A DNA stretch of 64,000 nucleotides, from the NCBI RefSeq assembly GCF_905475465.1, contig NC_062240.1:3425001-3489000 (forward strand). The letters are read 5' to 3'. The stretch's first letter is position 1, and each line of letters starts with the position of its first letter. The translations under genes were made by a program, and so were the position numbers. Positions 1-10,954 of this stretch are shown one piece after another. The notes under the pieces are model-generated. The model searched no databases and had not been told where the DNA came from. It saw only the letters and a program-made list of their open reading frames with translations. This DNA comes from Pieris napi. Lineage: Eukaryota; Arthropoda; Insecta; Lepidoptera; Pieridae.

Positions 1-621
1 AGGAAATGCTGCCAGCGTTAAAGGTACACTGCCACAGGGACCAAACTTTTTGTGTTGGAAATAAATGAATATATAATTTGCTTTTGAAAAAAGAAATTCG
101 TATACTTAAAAGTTCATTAAATTCAAAGCTATATTAATACTATTGCTTAGATCCAAATACTACGCAAGTTTTAATCAATAATTATTTATTACGACAACTT
201 TTGTTTTTTTATGTACATACAAATTTTTAACATTACATAAAAAAACATTTACAAAATCGTCCCAAATAATCTCTCCATCATTAAGTAGAATGACAAATGC
301 CTTGAAAGGGCTAACTCAATTTAATGGGACGGTGCCTCTGAAAGCATTAGTTTGTTGAGATTTTTCTTTTGAAATACAGCTGGAATATCACTGTTTTGAT
401 ATCGTGTATTTTTTAAAATATTTGTATATAAGGGTCGGAAAATGGTGCCAAAACCAATGATCTTGGACTCGATTATCGATTATTTTATCTAAATCATTTT
501 AGAAGTAGGATTTCTACGTTTGTCAACTTTCGGGTCTTTTGAAGGAAATAAGTTTACTTGTGTGATCCTCGACCCCTCGTGACTCGAACGGTGAATCACT
601 GACTGGTCAAGGCTGTATTGG
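1..621. other. AT-rich non-coding stretch
   Basis: I see no open reading frame of note, no splice-like exon and no recognisable repeat ends. The first 40 bases are less AT-rich and could be the edge of a repeat cut by the window, but nothing confirms this. Confidence 0.4.
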
Positions 622-990
622 TAGCCTCGCTATGGAAACTCGCTGTTGGCCTATAAGCTTTGACACCCCAGTTTGGGCTTTTTGACTAGCGTAGTTCTGA
701 ATGATGTCTTATTTATTGTTTTTTTTCTATAGAATGTCGCTGTTGGCCTGATGAGCCCTTGATTTGAGAACTGGCAGTAAATATAAAATTAGAAGCATTT
801 AACATTTTTTGACGTTCATGTACAATGTTACCTACATGAATAAATGATTTTTGACTTGCCTTTACTTGACTTCACATGACACGGTTTTCATTCTCGGGCT
901 TTTTTAACGAGCGTCTTCTATGGCATCTCACTGTTGGCCTGATGAGCTTTGACACTGCAGTTCGGGCTATTTTGATGAACGTAGCTGATG
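622..990. repeat. Three degenerate 80-90 bp tandem units
   Basis: The phrase CTGTTGGCCTGATGAGC recurs near 645 (diverged), 738 and 930. Each copy is followed by a version of TTTGACACTGCAGTTCGGGC and TTTTGAYGAACGTAG. Once an inserted LINE tail at 756-872 is discounted, the spacing is roughly 80-90 bp, so this is a short tandem array split by a retrotransposon. The last unit runs into the DUF4817-like fragment on the minus strand, so the array may have grown from part of that element. Confidence 0.55.
756..872 (+). mobile_element. LINE 3' tail (type B), 5'-truncated
   Basis: The segment starts CCTTGATTTGAGAACTGGCA, passes through AAATTAGAAGCATTTAA, and ends with a CATGAATAAATGATTTTTGAC phrase and a TTTACTTGACTT tail. 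The same sequence recurs at 46528-46740 (+), 56570-56905 (-), 38421-38747 (-) and 63891-64000 (-). Repeated 5' truncation with a fixed 3' end is the mark of a non-LTR retrotransposon. It interrupts the second unit of the surrounding tandem repeat. Confidence 0.65.
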
Positions 991-1176
991 CCTCCTGGTG
1001 TCAGGGTTAGACGCTATCCTACCGGATCCAACTGCAGATTGTAGATGTCGCTTAAGCATGCCAGTTTCCTCACTCATTTTTTTCTCGATTAAATGGCCAC
1101 ATAAGTAGAAATATCCATTGACGCCAAGTCGGGTTTTGAACGCACGTTGTACCGCTGAGATGATCCCGCTATTCAA
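967..1176 (-). pseudogene. Possible DUF4817-like transposon protein fragment
   Basis: The minus-strand frame reads AVQRAFKTRLGVNG, then a stretch with MSEETGMLKRHLQ and VGSGR, before a stop. The order (RAF.TR.GV, then a helix ending EETG, then a GR turn) resembles the paired helix-turn-helix DUF4817 region found in insect transposable elements. The expected frame shifts around residue 24, and nothing catalytic follows. It is 69 codons long, far short of a full protein. The family call is from memory of the motif pattern and is tentative. Confidence 0.33.
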
Positions 1177-1489
1177 TCATAACAACAGATATTATTTAGT
1201 GTTAGCAGTAGAAAACTTTATTTAATTTGAACATTTATAAAGCGAAGTTGTATAAAATGTTACAAGAAGCTGAAGGCGCTATACCAAACGAAATCGCAAT
1301 CAGTGTATAAAGTGGGAAAGAAATACAGAATAGCACCAGATTACAGTGGATAAGCGAACTAACAGACAGATAACAAGATCACTGAATACAATGAGCGGCT
1401 TACGCACTGCGTTCATATTTTCACGTAATATTACGTAATCGTAAGAGGGTAGCTGGCAATGGGTCACAAGGCATGGTCATAATTTTAAG

Positions 1490-1556
1490 ATTACCAGCGT
1501 GGTTTGCTGGAAATCGAACCCATTTAGATTCCATTTGCCTAGTGTACCAAGCCACC
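1490..1556 (-). mobile_element. Possible tRNA-derived SINE head, second family
   Basis: On the minus strand an A-box-like TGGCTTGGTACACTAGG precedes a B-box-like GGGTTCGATTTCC at about tRNA spacing. It does not match the common SINE of this window and would be a separate, decayed family. A single fragment without visible ends keeps confidence low. Confidence 0.25.
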
Positions 1557-3089
1557 AAAAACATTAGAAATACCTGCCACGTTTATTTGTAGAAAACATG
1601 ATGTCATATTAAATAAAGTACGACACTTTAATGATCACATGTTTGCAGCAAACACGTTGTCGAAGTGTGTTTTGTAAACATATAGCTCACTTTGAAAAAT
1701 GTCTCTTGCTAACTAAATTTACATTAACTACTACGAATAATTAGGATATTATGTATGTAATTGTTTTTGTTGATATTGCCAACCATACTTTATAATATGT
1801 GCAGTGTGTAAACTCGGGTCACAAATAGATAAGGAAAAAATACTTGCCTCGAAGTGGTGAGCTCGTTTGGATGCCATTGTCGTCGAGATATTGTTGCTTT
1901 ACTTCCTACACTAGTATATCCGTCAGGCCTACTTGTACAATAACTTTTAACTTTGATATATACCCTATAAATTATAATGTAATGAACAAAGATTAAAATC
2001 GACAGGTTAAGGTAATTAATTTATTTAATAATTGAAACAGTTTATGTAGTACACAAACTATTTACTGTATATTTGCACATTGTATGATTTAAACATATCT
2101 TACAGTATTTATACTAACGATACTAGAAGAGCCTATAAAATAATAAGGCAAAATTTAAATTTAAACATAACCATAACATACATTTATGTATATATGATTT
2201 CTAACATATATATAAAATTGAAAACATTTTCCAAGTGTGGATACACTATGCACGTAGCACCTCGCTGAATTAAACAAAATTACACCTTTTAATATCCACT
2301 TCGGTTTTTTAAAGTTGGTTAAAAGGCTCCTCCAACAAAAGACCTTCTCAGAAGCTATAGATCAGTTTATAATGCTTTCAAAGGGAAGTTGATTAGATTT
2401 TTAAAGGCACAATGTTTCAATAGCACGGTTCTAAAGTTTGAGTTTTAGTTGTAAAATAAAATCTTTTTATTTCAGATACTGGTACATTGATTATAATCTA
2501 TGAAAGATATATCCTTGATATTAGTGTGCCCTTTTTTGGCAATAGCCTTCTTCCATATCCCGCCATTTCTATCTGCACTGAGCCACTCTCTGCCATGTAC
2601 CCGTTGTTTCTTTGATCTGATCTACCTTCTTATTGTCTTAATTTTTTTTACTGGACGTTATTACTTACTATTTGATATATATATTATGACCATTTAATTC
2701 AATAGATTTTAATTATATTTTCAAACTTTATTGCTGATTTTACATAGATGACTGTGCGGTTATTTTTAATTTATAAATCTTAAAAAAACATAAAACATAA
2801 CATTAAACGATTTTAAGTTTGATGTGATTTTTATTAATTATACACTGTATGAAATGACAACAAGGAAATATACCTAATAGACTTGTATTTCTATCATCAT
2901 ACTTCAGGTCATTAGGAGATTTAAATATAATTTAAAGAAACAAGTTAATCAATAAGTTAATAAAGGTGAAGTTTTTTGAAATTTCTTACTTATAAACGTT
3001 TTATTTAACGTTTAATGCTTTTCAGCAATCGTAGCTAGCGAAAGACTGCCATATTAAGTTTGGAACTCTCTATTTATTTCATGGACAAC
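1557..3089. other. AT-rich stretch without recognised features
   Basis: Short open frames here (2080-2268 and 2500-2697) are low-complexity, rich in I, Y, F and N, and lack start context or family motifs. I see no transposon ends. Confidence 0.4.
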
Positions 3090-3235
3090 GAGGGCCAGTC
3101 GAGATTGGACAGATGTCCTGGTGATGGTGGAGGGAAGGCATTGGGGAACAGGTTGTACTGAAAATTAAGGGAGGAAGCCTATGTTTTGTGTCGACAGGCA
3201 AACAAATATTAATAATTAATTAATAAAATATTAAC
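3090..3235 (+). pseudogene. LINE ORF C-terminal remnant
   Basis: The frame near 3163-3228 reads KLREEAYVLCRQANKY then stop. It follows a GGCCAGTCGAGATTGGACAG phrase that fits the usual end of lepidopteran endonuclease/reverse-transcriptase proteins (a GR..RW.D.. motif, a linker, then W..L.EAYV). The two parts are in different frames, so the copy is broken. Only the extreme C-terminus is present. Confidence 0.4.
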
Positions 3236-5005
3236 AAAACAAAACTTCATGTGACATTGAAACTAAAATTGATTACAATATTGTCTACCGTACGTTTTAC
3301 ATTAAAATAATATAATATTACAGAAACAAAATTCCACTACAATTCAAATAAATATTAAAAAGAAGCTACTACCTTTGAGTTGGTATTACAAAATACCAAC
3401 AGTTACTCACGATTTGTCAATATTTTTATTTAGACCATCACCAAACCAGACCCTCTGCTTTAATAATTTCCCAAACAAAACTAATTTCGTAAATGCCACA
3501 GCTCGCACACTTCAGATTTTAAACTACTCAAAGTTTTGTTCGAAAGTTTTTATTGCAACCACAATTGCTTATACGCAGCTGGAAGTAAGGGTTAATAACT
3601 GGCCCGAATTTTCTCAGTAGCATATCTCATTGGAACTAAACAACGCGTAAATTGTTAGTAGAATTTCTTGGATCAGTTTAGTGTAGTTTCTTAGGTTTAG
3701 TTATAGATCAATTACTATACCACGATTCTTTAGAATAATTTAAATATGCATGCTATATTTATGCTACATGCGATATATAATAATGGTATGCTATTCGTGC
3801 AATCTATATCCCTTTATACATTAAACACACATCAGTTCCTAATAAAATAAAATAATGATATCCATTCAAAAACGTCGGTATCGATATCGCAGTTGGAAGT
3901 TAAACCACGTTAAATAACGTTCATAAACACTTTCAATAAAAACATCGAAGATTATTTGTAATTAAATTTAATAATAACACTTTACTTACATCACAGTAAT
4001 ACAAAACAGGAGAAAAATAAAATAAAATAAATGGAGACGAGACAATAAAATAAAATAAATTTCTTCCTGAAAACCTAAATATAAATAATATAAACATTTG
4101 AAAATAGAAATTAAAGAATTCAAAAATTTTTATACTCCTAGTATAATGCTTAAATGTAGGAAATGCAATATAGAAATAATTCGGGCAAAGCGGGCGACTG
4201 GCAGGTACTAGAATATATTCTATGTTAGCCAATCACATAAAGGTACTGGAATTGTATTTAATTTTAAGAACATTTGCAAAAGAATTGTTTGCTTCTAATG
4301 GTCGCAATCTCCAAACAAAAAAGATTTGTTTACCTATTTAAGAGATAAAGTTTTTTTACATTGATACATAGATGTCAAAAAATGGAGGGTAGGAAATAAA
4401 AAAGGCGAGCGGTTGACGCCCAGAGGATACATTCTCATTGAGCCCTCGTGCTGTGCGGACGTTCCTTTATTTGGTGACCGTTACAATATCTAAGTCAATT
4501 TAGCAAGAACGTTGTTAGCAAGAAAGCTGTTTTCTTTGTTTTAGTTATAAGGCCTATACCTGACACTGTATGAGTAAAGTATAGAATATATATATAGTTA
4601 TATTAGTCAAGTATATGATTCTATATAAAGTTTACCGTATACGTCCTATAGAGTTACACTTTCACCAAACTGAAGATCATCAGAGATGAAACAGCGGTGC
4701 TGTTATCTGCCACAACAGGGTTGGGTTCACTACGACGCTTATCAGTGAGCAAGCGTTCAAAGGAGTTTAGTCAAATATAGCAAAAGGATGATCCAGTTGC
4801 CCTATATCCTTCTAAATGTATCTCACGCTAAATAGGAGCGGAGGCATTTGCACGGCTGCGTTGAATAATTTTGTATGACGATTCAGTCAGTATGACTATT
4901 TAAGTCTGGAAAAGAGGTATTTAAAGACTAGTGATCTTCTCTGGTCGTCCTTAGACTATATAAAATTTACTGAATGATATGTATAACCAAAACGGAATAA
5001 AAAAA
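3236..5005. other. AT-rich stretch, mostly unassigned
   Basis: No supported gene is present. The frame at 3933-4232 (-) is F/Y/I-rich and ends in a repeat-like segment, so I treat it as chance. A less AT-rich patch at 4400-4480 includes TTTGGTGACCGTTAC, which looks a little like an LTR primer-binding junction, but no LTR ends were found. Confidence 0.35.
4179..4211 (+). mobile_element. Possible Helitron-like 3' end fragment
   Basis: TTCGGGCAAAGCGGGCG is followed by ACTGGCAGGTACTAG. This resembles the GC-richer terminus and CTAG end of the Helitron-like repeats at 58032 and 52538. The 5' end cannot be placed. Confidence 0.28.
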
Positions 5006-5115
5006 AGGTAAAAGAGGAAGACAATTTAGAAGGTGGATTGACCAGATTGTGCAGACAGAAATGGGGAGATTTGGACGAGGTCTTTGACAAAAAAGAGAAC
5101 ACAGATATCTAGAAA
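5006..5115 (+). pseudogene. LINE ORF C-terminal remnant
   Basis: One frame gives RGRQFRRWIDQIVQTEMGRF, matching the GRP..RW.DDI pattern near the C-terminus of lepidopteran endonuclease/reverse-transcriptase LINE proteins. The reading frame is then lost. No upstream reverse-transcriptase core is visible, so this is a 5'-truncated or decayed copy. Confidence 0.45.
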
Positions 5116-6027
5116 TAATGTGATGATAGGAATATAAATGTAAAATATCTGAAATAGAAGGCTTTTAATCTAATTATTATACATAATCAAAGTTCTTCTA
5201 AACATTTCAGAAAGTCAGCCAAAAACGCACCAGAATATAATTTGTATAATATTATTCTCTTCTGAGGGATACCATCAAATAGTGTTTTAAACAAGCTGAT
5301 TGAGTACAAGTGCAAGTGCTAAGCTTTTATAGATACAATTTATTATATAGCCAACTTTTTGTAATTACTATATTTATAGACACATTTTATTAAACAAATT
5401 TCATATTTACAATCAAGTATACAGTATATACAATTTTCTTAACCTACAAAGTAATATTAAAAATAATTAAGTTCTTCTTAGATGTAGTATACATTGGTAA
5501 ATTACGCAATATGTGCTTTTCATTACCGCTGATTAAAAATTGTTGCTTTGGAAATGGAATCTAGTACTTGGACTGGACACGGACTCTCACCAGAATATTA
5601 ACTAAGGCTCGATGAGTTAAAAACTAAGCTAGGTAATGTTAACTCTAATAAATATATGAAATTGATACAGCAAAAGTTTTATTGAGAAACGTTTTGAATA
5701 TCTCCTTACTGCTTTGGGGTTTCATTGCTTTTATCATCCAATATACAATGTACATGTCTACTTCGAAGAACCCACTATATTATTAATCAATTGTCCGTGA
5801 AAGCCTCATTTGGGTACGCGGGTGATACCGGGATCCAGCCACTAATTGCAACAAGATCCCGCGGGATTAATCATTGACATTCGCCGTCACACGCACTAAT
5901 ATAGCGACAGCTTGATGGATGTTACTGATAATTAGCAAGTTGTCGTTAGTGATAAGAAAAGGACAAGATCAGTATACAATGTGGGTTTCTTTGTCGACTT
6001 ACCTTAATTTAGCCCTTTAAAAATAAC
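5116..6027. other. AT-rich stretch without recognised features
   Basis: There are no credible coding frames. A less AT-rich island around 5815-5905 contains GATCCCGCGGGATTAATC but has no readable family or ends. Confidence 0.35.
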
Positions 6028-6320
6028 GAGTGTTGGCCTAGTGGCTTTAGCGCGCGACTCTCATCCCTGAGGTCGTAGATTCGATCCCCGGCTGGGCACT
6101 AATGGAGTTTCATTCTATATGCGCATTTACCATTCGCCCGAACGGTGAAGGAAAACACCGTGAGGAAACCGGTGTGCCATAGACCCAAAAAGTCGACGGC
6201 GTGTGTCAGGAACAGGAGGCTGATCACCTACTTGCCTATTAGATTGACAAATGATCATGAAACAGATGCAGAAATCTGAGACCTAGACCTAAAAAGGTTG
6301 TAGCGTCATTGTTTTTTTTT
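6028..6320 (+). mobile_element. tRNA-derived SINE, nearly full length
   Basis: The A box is TGGCCTAGTGGCTTTAG at 6034. The B-box-like ATTCGATCCCCGG follows about 40 bp later. Then come the body landmarks AACGGTGAAGGAAAACA, AAAAGTCGACGGCGTGTGTC and TAAAAAGGTTGTAGCGTCAT. The copy closely follows the ones at 10955 and 48245. No clear target duplication was found. The Harbinger transposon lies just downstream. Confidence 0.8.
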
Positions 6321-6381
6321 ATTCAAGTGACAAACTCACTTGTTTTCTGTGTTGTGATAGTCTGTAACATTGACAGTTATT

Positions 6382-6405
6382 AGCGGCCTTCACACGTGCA
6401 GTTCG
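6382..6405 (+). repeat. Harbinger left terminal inverted repeat
   Basis: AGCGGCCTTCACACGT, then G, then CAGTTCG pairs with 9252-9275 reverse-complemented, with one G/A difference. It follows directly after ATT. Confidence 0.92.
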
Positions 6406-6662
6406 GAATGGCATTTCTGGAACTGCGCACCAATCTGCAGATAAATCTGTGCAGACTAGACCGCGCGCTGATCTGTGCTTCTACTTTACGCTTCAATTGT
6501 AATAACAGTTTGAACTGCGGTTCAAACTGTCTATTTCGCTTTCCTGCAGATAAAACTGTACGTATAAATGCTTTTCGAGAGTTTAGATCGCAGTATGGAA
6601 TGGCGCGTGGAATGTCGACCAATTTTAAAAGTTTTCTTTCAGTTTTAACCGGTGCAGTAGAA

Positions 6663-8443
6663 ATGGATACACGTCTAGTGATCGCGTTAGCTGGTTTTGT
6701 GGTTGGTTTTAATAATCTAAAAAGGAGACGTGTATGGGTTAAGAAATATAGACGAAAATTTGGACATTTACCCATGTTAAAAGAAATACGAGAAAACTAT
6801 CCAGAAGATTTTAAAAATTACCTACGGATGGACGGCGATAATTTTGATTGCTTATTGGAACTTATCCGTCACAGAATTACTAAGCAAGATACAGTTATGA
6901 GAAAATGCATAACACCAGAAGAACGTCTTTCCGCAACATTAAGATATCTGGCAACTGGACGTTCATTTGAAGATTTAAAATTTTCTTCTGGCATTTCTAC
7001 ATCAGCTCTAAGCAAGATAATACCGGAAACGTGTAAAGCGATTTACGAAACGTTGAGGAAAGATTACATGAGGGTAAGTATTAAAACACTATTTTAATTA
7101 ATTTACCTTTTTAATTACGAATACGAGACAAAATTAACATAATCAAATTTAAATGAATTCAAAAGTTAGCGTCATCATAGTTATGGTAGTATTCTTTGAG
7201 AATGGATTCTGTATTTTCTGTGTTATGAGTATGTTGAGGTTCAGATAAAATTATATCAGAGTTTTCTTGAAGTGGGGTAGACGATGACGATGGCCCAGAA
7301 ATGTTAGTATGAAATACAACTTTATTGCATTGTTTATCACATATATCAGACGTTTCTGTTAGTTGTTTTAAAATGCCTTTGCGCATAACTGTATGTATAA
7401 TTGATTCTGCATATAGAGCTTGGACTTTGTCCATTTTTTCAAATTTTTTTGAAATTGTCACTCCTAGAGCTTCATATTCTGTCATCTGTCTGCTATTTTT
7501 TTGAAGTGCTTCTGTGCATACATTAATGAACTTAATTTGAGTGTCAATTATATTTGACTTCCTCTTCGTTCCCCGTGGAGTAGGGGTTGATTCCTGAAAA
7601 AAATGTAATAAAAATGAATATTTTTTACAGTTTCCTACAAGCAAAGAAGAATGGCTGGAAATTGCTAAAGGTTTCCATGATCATTGGAACTTTGTTAACT
7701 GTGGAGGCGCACTGGACGGAAAACATATAAGAATTATTCCTCCTGCCAATTCTGGAGCAAAATATTACAATTATAAGAACTTTTATAGTATGGTTTTAAT
7801 GGCTCTGGTAGACTCAAACTATGAGTTTATTTTTGTTGACGTTGGTAAAAATGGCAGGATGTCCGATGGGGGTGTTATTGAATACACAACCTTTTACAAC
7901 AAATTATTAAGAGGACAATTAAATTTACCCGAGAGAAGCGAGAATGATCATTATTTAAATTACGTTTTCATTGGTGATGAAGGTTTTGCATTGAATGAAA
8001 ACCTTTTGACCCCCTACCCGCAAAGAGAACTTGATCATGAAAAACGAATCTTCAATTACAGACTCTCACGTGCTCGTAATGTTGTTGAAAATACTTTTGG
8101 CATAATTGCCTCTAGATTTCAGATACTACGTACACCTATTAACATGAAACCAGAAAATATATGTTACATAGTACTAGCAATATGTAGTATTCATAATTTT
8201 TTAAGAAAGAGAAGTAGTTTTTATATGTCAGCATCAACCGTGGACAGAGAAAATATTGAATCGAGTACTGTTTTAAACGGAGATTGGCGCCAAAACAGCT
8301 CTGAACTAACTCCATTGGACAGATATTCGGCCAGAAATGTGCCTTCCTTAGCTAAACAGAGTAGAGATGAATACAAAACATATTTCAATACAATAGGTAA
8401 GGTTTCTTGGCAAGAAACTATGATAAACGCTGGTAGATCATAG
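6663..8443 (+). CDS. HARBI1-like Harbinger transposase (two exons)
   Basis: The coding sequence joins 6663-7073 and 7631-8443 (407 aa). The donor AGG|GTAAGT and acceptor TTTTTTACAG| give a seamless YMR-FPTSKEEW junction, the usual order in HARBI1 proteins. Residues about 20-135 form the N-terminal region with YLRMDGDNFDCL and RLSATLRYLATG. The DDE nuclease follows: D166 in GGALDGKHI, D253 in FIGDEGF and E290 in RARNVVENTFG, all intact. The role is to cut and rejoin the element at its TIRs, in the nucleus, with help from the MADF partner. Upstream in-frame codons run into the TIR, so I chose M at 6663; an earlier start is possible. An AATAAA lies 85 bp after the stop. The length is somewhat above the roughly 350 aa of vertebrate HARBI1. 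Confidence 0.9.
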
Positions 8444-9089
8444 CTGTTAATATGGACAAACCTTTAATTTTTATGTAATAATCATTTAATTTAATTTTAA
8501 AATGATAATAATCACTTACTTATACGTAATAAAAAGGTTTTCTGTGAAAAACGTGTATTTATTATCTTACCTTAGTATTTGTATTTTCGGCATTAATTGG
8601 TAGCGATGCTATATTAGTAGTATCCTGTAGTGGTGATGGTGAGACATCTCGTGGAGGTGATACTGAGTTAGTTCGAGAAAATAACTGTGAAGCGACGTTT
8701 GTGTATTGGGAATTTTCATTTTCTATGTCTATATTGGAAATACTTGGAGTCGGCAATTCTTGGTCTTTGGTAAATAACATTTGATCATAATACCAAAGAC
8801 TTGGTTTATATATATCATCCTGTGCACTTCCGCTTTTATTTCTGGTTTCAGACACTTTTTTTAACTCCTTGCGGAATGCTCCCCTTAGATTTTGTATTTT
8901 TTTCGTGACAAAATCCCTGTTCGCCGTTGTAAAACCAACATTTTTGCTATATTCTATGAGTTCGCCGTATGCTTTTTGTTTTAAATTACGGTTTGTATAA
9001 GCCGACTTATTTTTAACTTGCCATAAACATGGATGTTCCCGATATATCCTTATAAAACCTGTCACTGCTTCCACGCTCCAAACTGCCAT
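7159..9089 (-). CDS. MADF-domain Harbinger partner protein (two exons)
   Basis: The coding sequence joins the complements of 8571-9089 and 7159-7593 (317 aa). The donor ACTAAG|GTAAGA and acceptor TTTTTTTCAG| keep the frame. Residues about 10-106 form a MADF (Myb/SANT-like) DNA-binding domain: FIRIYREHPCLW, then KQKAYGELIEYS, then VTKKIQNLRGAFRKELKK, ending SLWYYDQMLFT. A Ser/Pro-rich linker follows. Exon 2 carries a basic TKRK and, at about 211-248, EYEALGVTISKKFEKMDK plus a helix, a segment common in insect Harbinger accessory proteins. Such proteins bind element ends and carry the transposase into the nucleus. I chose M at 9089 because the upstream in-frame extension lies in GC-rich subterminal DNA. 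The 977-bp intron contains all of transposase exon 2. Confidence 0.85.
8528..8533 (+). terminator. Candidate polyadenylation signal of the transposase
   Basis: AATAAA lies 85 bp after the transposase stop, inside the MADF intron and about 40 bp before that gene's splice donor. For the MADF gene only the ATTAAA variant is seen, at 7110-7115 and 7093-7098 on the minus strand. Confidence 0.4.
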
Positions 9090-9251
9090 TTTGAAATAAT
9101 TGTCATCCACACGAGGCACCCGCATAAAACTGTACAAACGTTCGTACACACCAATGCGCCGAATCGAAATGTCAAACCACCACGCGCTTGTCACGTCTAC
9201 ACGGACGGATTGGACGACAGATCGGAATGGCGCGGACTGTTTCATACGGAT

Positions 9252-9275
9252 CGAACTGTACGTGTGAAGGCCGCT
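9252..9275 (-). repeat. Harbinger right terminal inverted repeat
   Basis: Read on the minus strand it begins AGCGGCCTTCACACGT, then A, then CAGTTCG. ATT follows on the plus strand at 9276-9278. Confidence 0.92.
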
Positions 9276-9278
9276 ATT

Positions 9279-9926
9279 ATATATTCAAATCTTTACTGGT
9301 TTTAGCGCACAAGATTGTTATACTATGTAATTTTAAACAAAGCAAATAAAATTTTATATTTGAATCTATATTTCAATATGAAAAAATTAAAAAGTTTAAT
9401 TTAAATAAGTAAATATTTAAATCAAAAGTAGCAATCGAATTACAATTTTATGGTACTTGAATTCCAGAGAAAGTCTGGAAAAATGACAAAATTAAAACTT
9501 ATATCTAAAAGAAATCTTTACAATATTTGAATGAAGTCTCCAGGAAATTCTCTGTTCTTTGTTTTTCCCTCCTGATTAACGTCCATTCGTGGCTCTCAGC
9601 GTTTACTTTAATACCCAATAAAAAACAAAACAGACTCGAAGAATTTAATATCAGCCGTATCTCAAAATACAAATGAATCTGGAAATCTATATACAAAATG
9701 AAAAGTCATTATGCAACTGATAATTTATCCCAAAGCGATATTTATCATTGTCTTACTTGTATTCTATTTTTAAAATGATATGGCATTGTTTGATTATTAA
9801 TTATATTTATAACGTAGCCAAATGTTTATATGAGACAGGAGGTAAACGAGTAACCACCTGCATCGCACTTGTGAGTCTATCATGTTTACCAGTCTTACTT
9901 GCCAGTAAAGATTTTTGTAAAGGTCC
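9279..9926. other. AT-rich stretch without recognised features
   Basis: Open frames here are short and compositionally random. No repeat ends were recognised. Confidence 0.4.
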
Positions 9927-9934
9927 TTCTAGAC

Positions 9935-10020
9935 CAGTGGCTCCGAACCTTTTTTGTACCATGCTACCACCTTAGCCTTAAATTCTTATGAAAATATTAA
10001 AATTCAAATTCCAAATAATT
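9935..10020 (+). mobile_element. hAT-like left end, partner end not found
   Basis: CAGTGGCTCCGAACCTTTTT fits the hAT terminus pattern CAGNGGTTCNCAACC. It is preceded by TTCTAGAC, the same octamer that is duplicated around the hAT MITE at 11607. No matching right end followed by TTCTAGAC was found before 11599, so this is a truncated or decayed element. The right limit given is arbitrary. Confidence 0.4.
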
Positions 10021-10940
10021 TTCCAAGCCAATCAAATTGCGATAAAAAAACCGAAACTAAGACTACATTATATTGATTACCTTAAGTGGAAGCCGGTTAC
10101 AAAAGTGTTGGAGCGTTATAAGCCTTAAAAACCGCTCAAAAATTGGTTTTGCAGTATTACAATATTTAATGATGGCAATTTTTTGAAGCTCCATTATTAT
10201 TGCTTATTAAAGTTAGCTAAGTCGATAGGCGTGAAATTTGTTAATTATAAAGTATCATTGGATGTGCTTAACAAAATTAGAATAGAAAAACATTTTCTCT
10301 CCACTTTAAAAAACAAAAATTATAACACAAAACCTCGCGAAACTACGTTACATATTTAAATTCTTATTTGAGAATAGTTTTGCAACTGTAGAAATTCTCA
10401 CTACCGCGACGATTCATTTGCTAAAATGCATTAAAATTCACAAATCAAAACTTCCGCCTGATGAAAATGGAACAGCGACTCGGGGGAGTCCCCTGTCCCC
10501 TCGGAGTTACTTCCCTATCTCATATAGTAGAAAAATGTTTCCTGTTTTGATCACATTTATGTTGTTTTTGCTACGACCATTTTATTACTCAGCTCCCCAA
10601 TGAGCGGGCCTATGGCCAGTGCCATATATCCTTAACGCCTTAAGTTAAGTAGTTAGATTTACTTACAAAATATTAACACATTTTTCAAACTATTGTTACA
10701 AATAGAAGATGCCTAAAAATCACATTCATAATTTTTTTATCTTTTGTTAATTCTCATGTATACTGAACTAATCTATACTGAGAATTTGATCTTATAATTT
10801 GGACGTATGTGTTTCATAGTAAAAAAAATATAAATATTATACTTTTTTTATATTATATATGTTAATTGTATTTTTAGTTTAAATGTGTAGTCCGTTTTTG
10901 GCGTATGTATTGTGCAATTGTGTGAATAATATTGTTATAA
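10021..10940. other. AT-rich stretch, unassigned
   Basis: No gene is supported. A less AT-rich patch around 10470-10520 (CTCGGGGGAGTCCCCTGTCC) contains a short GGGGGAGTCCCC near-palindrome and may be an old repeat. Confidence 0.35.
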
Positions 10941-10954
10941 GTATAGCTGTAGGA

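Larger units (their letters stand above)
6382..9275. mobile_element. Complete PIF/Harbinger DNA transposon
   Basis: This 2,894-bp element is bounded by inverted repeats that begin AGCGGCCTTCACACGT and match over 24 bp with one mismatch. ATT flanks both ends (6379-6381 and 9276-9278), a 3-bp duplication as expected for the superfamily, though TTA or TAA is more usual. It encodes the two proteins typical of Harbinger: a DDE transposase on the plus strand and a MADF DNA-binding partner on the minus strand, each with one intron. Both open frames are unbroken and the ends are nearly identical, so it is young and could be autonomous. The subterminal 250 bp at each side are GC-rich with scattered short repeats. 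Confidence 0.92.

Noticed and set aside
3933..4232. 99-codon minus-strand frame as a membrane protein
   Set aside because: F/I/Y richness follows from AT-rich DNA; the start lies in a repeat-like segment and no homologous motif is visible.
4440..4500. LTR and primer-binding site suggested by TTTGGTGACCGTTAC
   Set aside because: No TG...CA long terminal repeats or gag/pol frames were found nearby.
6380..6775. 131-codon open frame on the minus strand
   Set aside because: It is antisense to the transposase first exon and runs off into the TIR. The splice-supported plus-strand gene explains the region.
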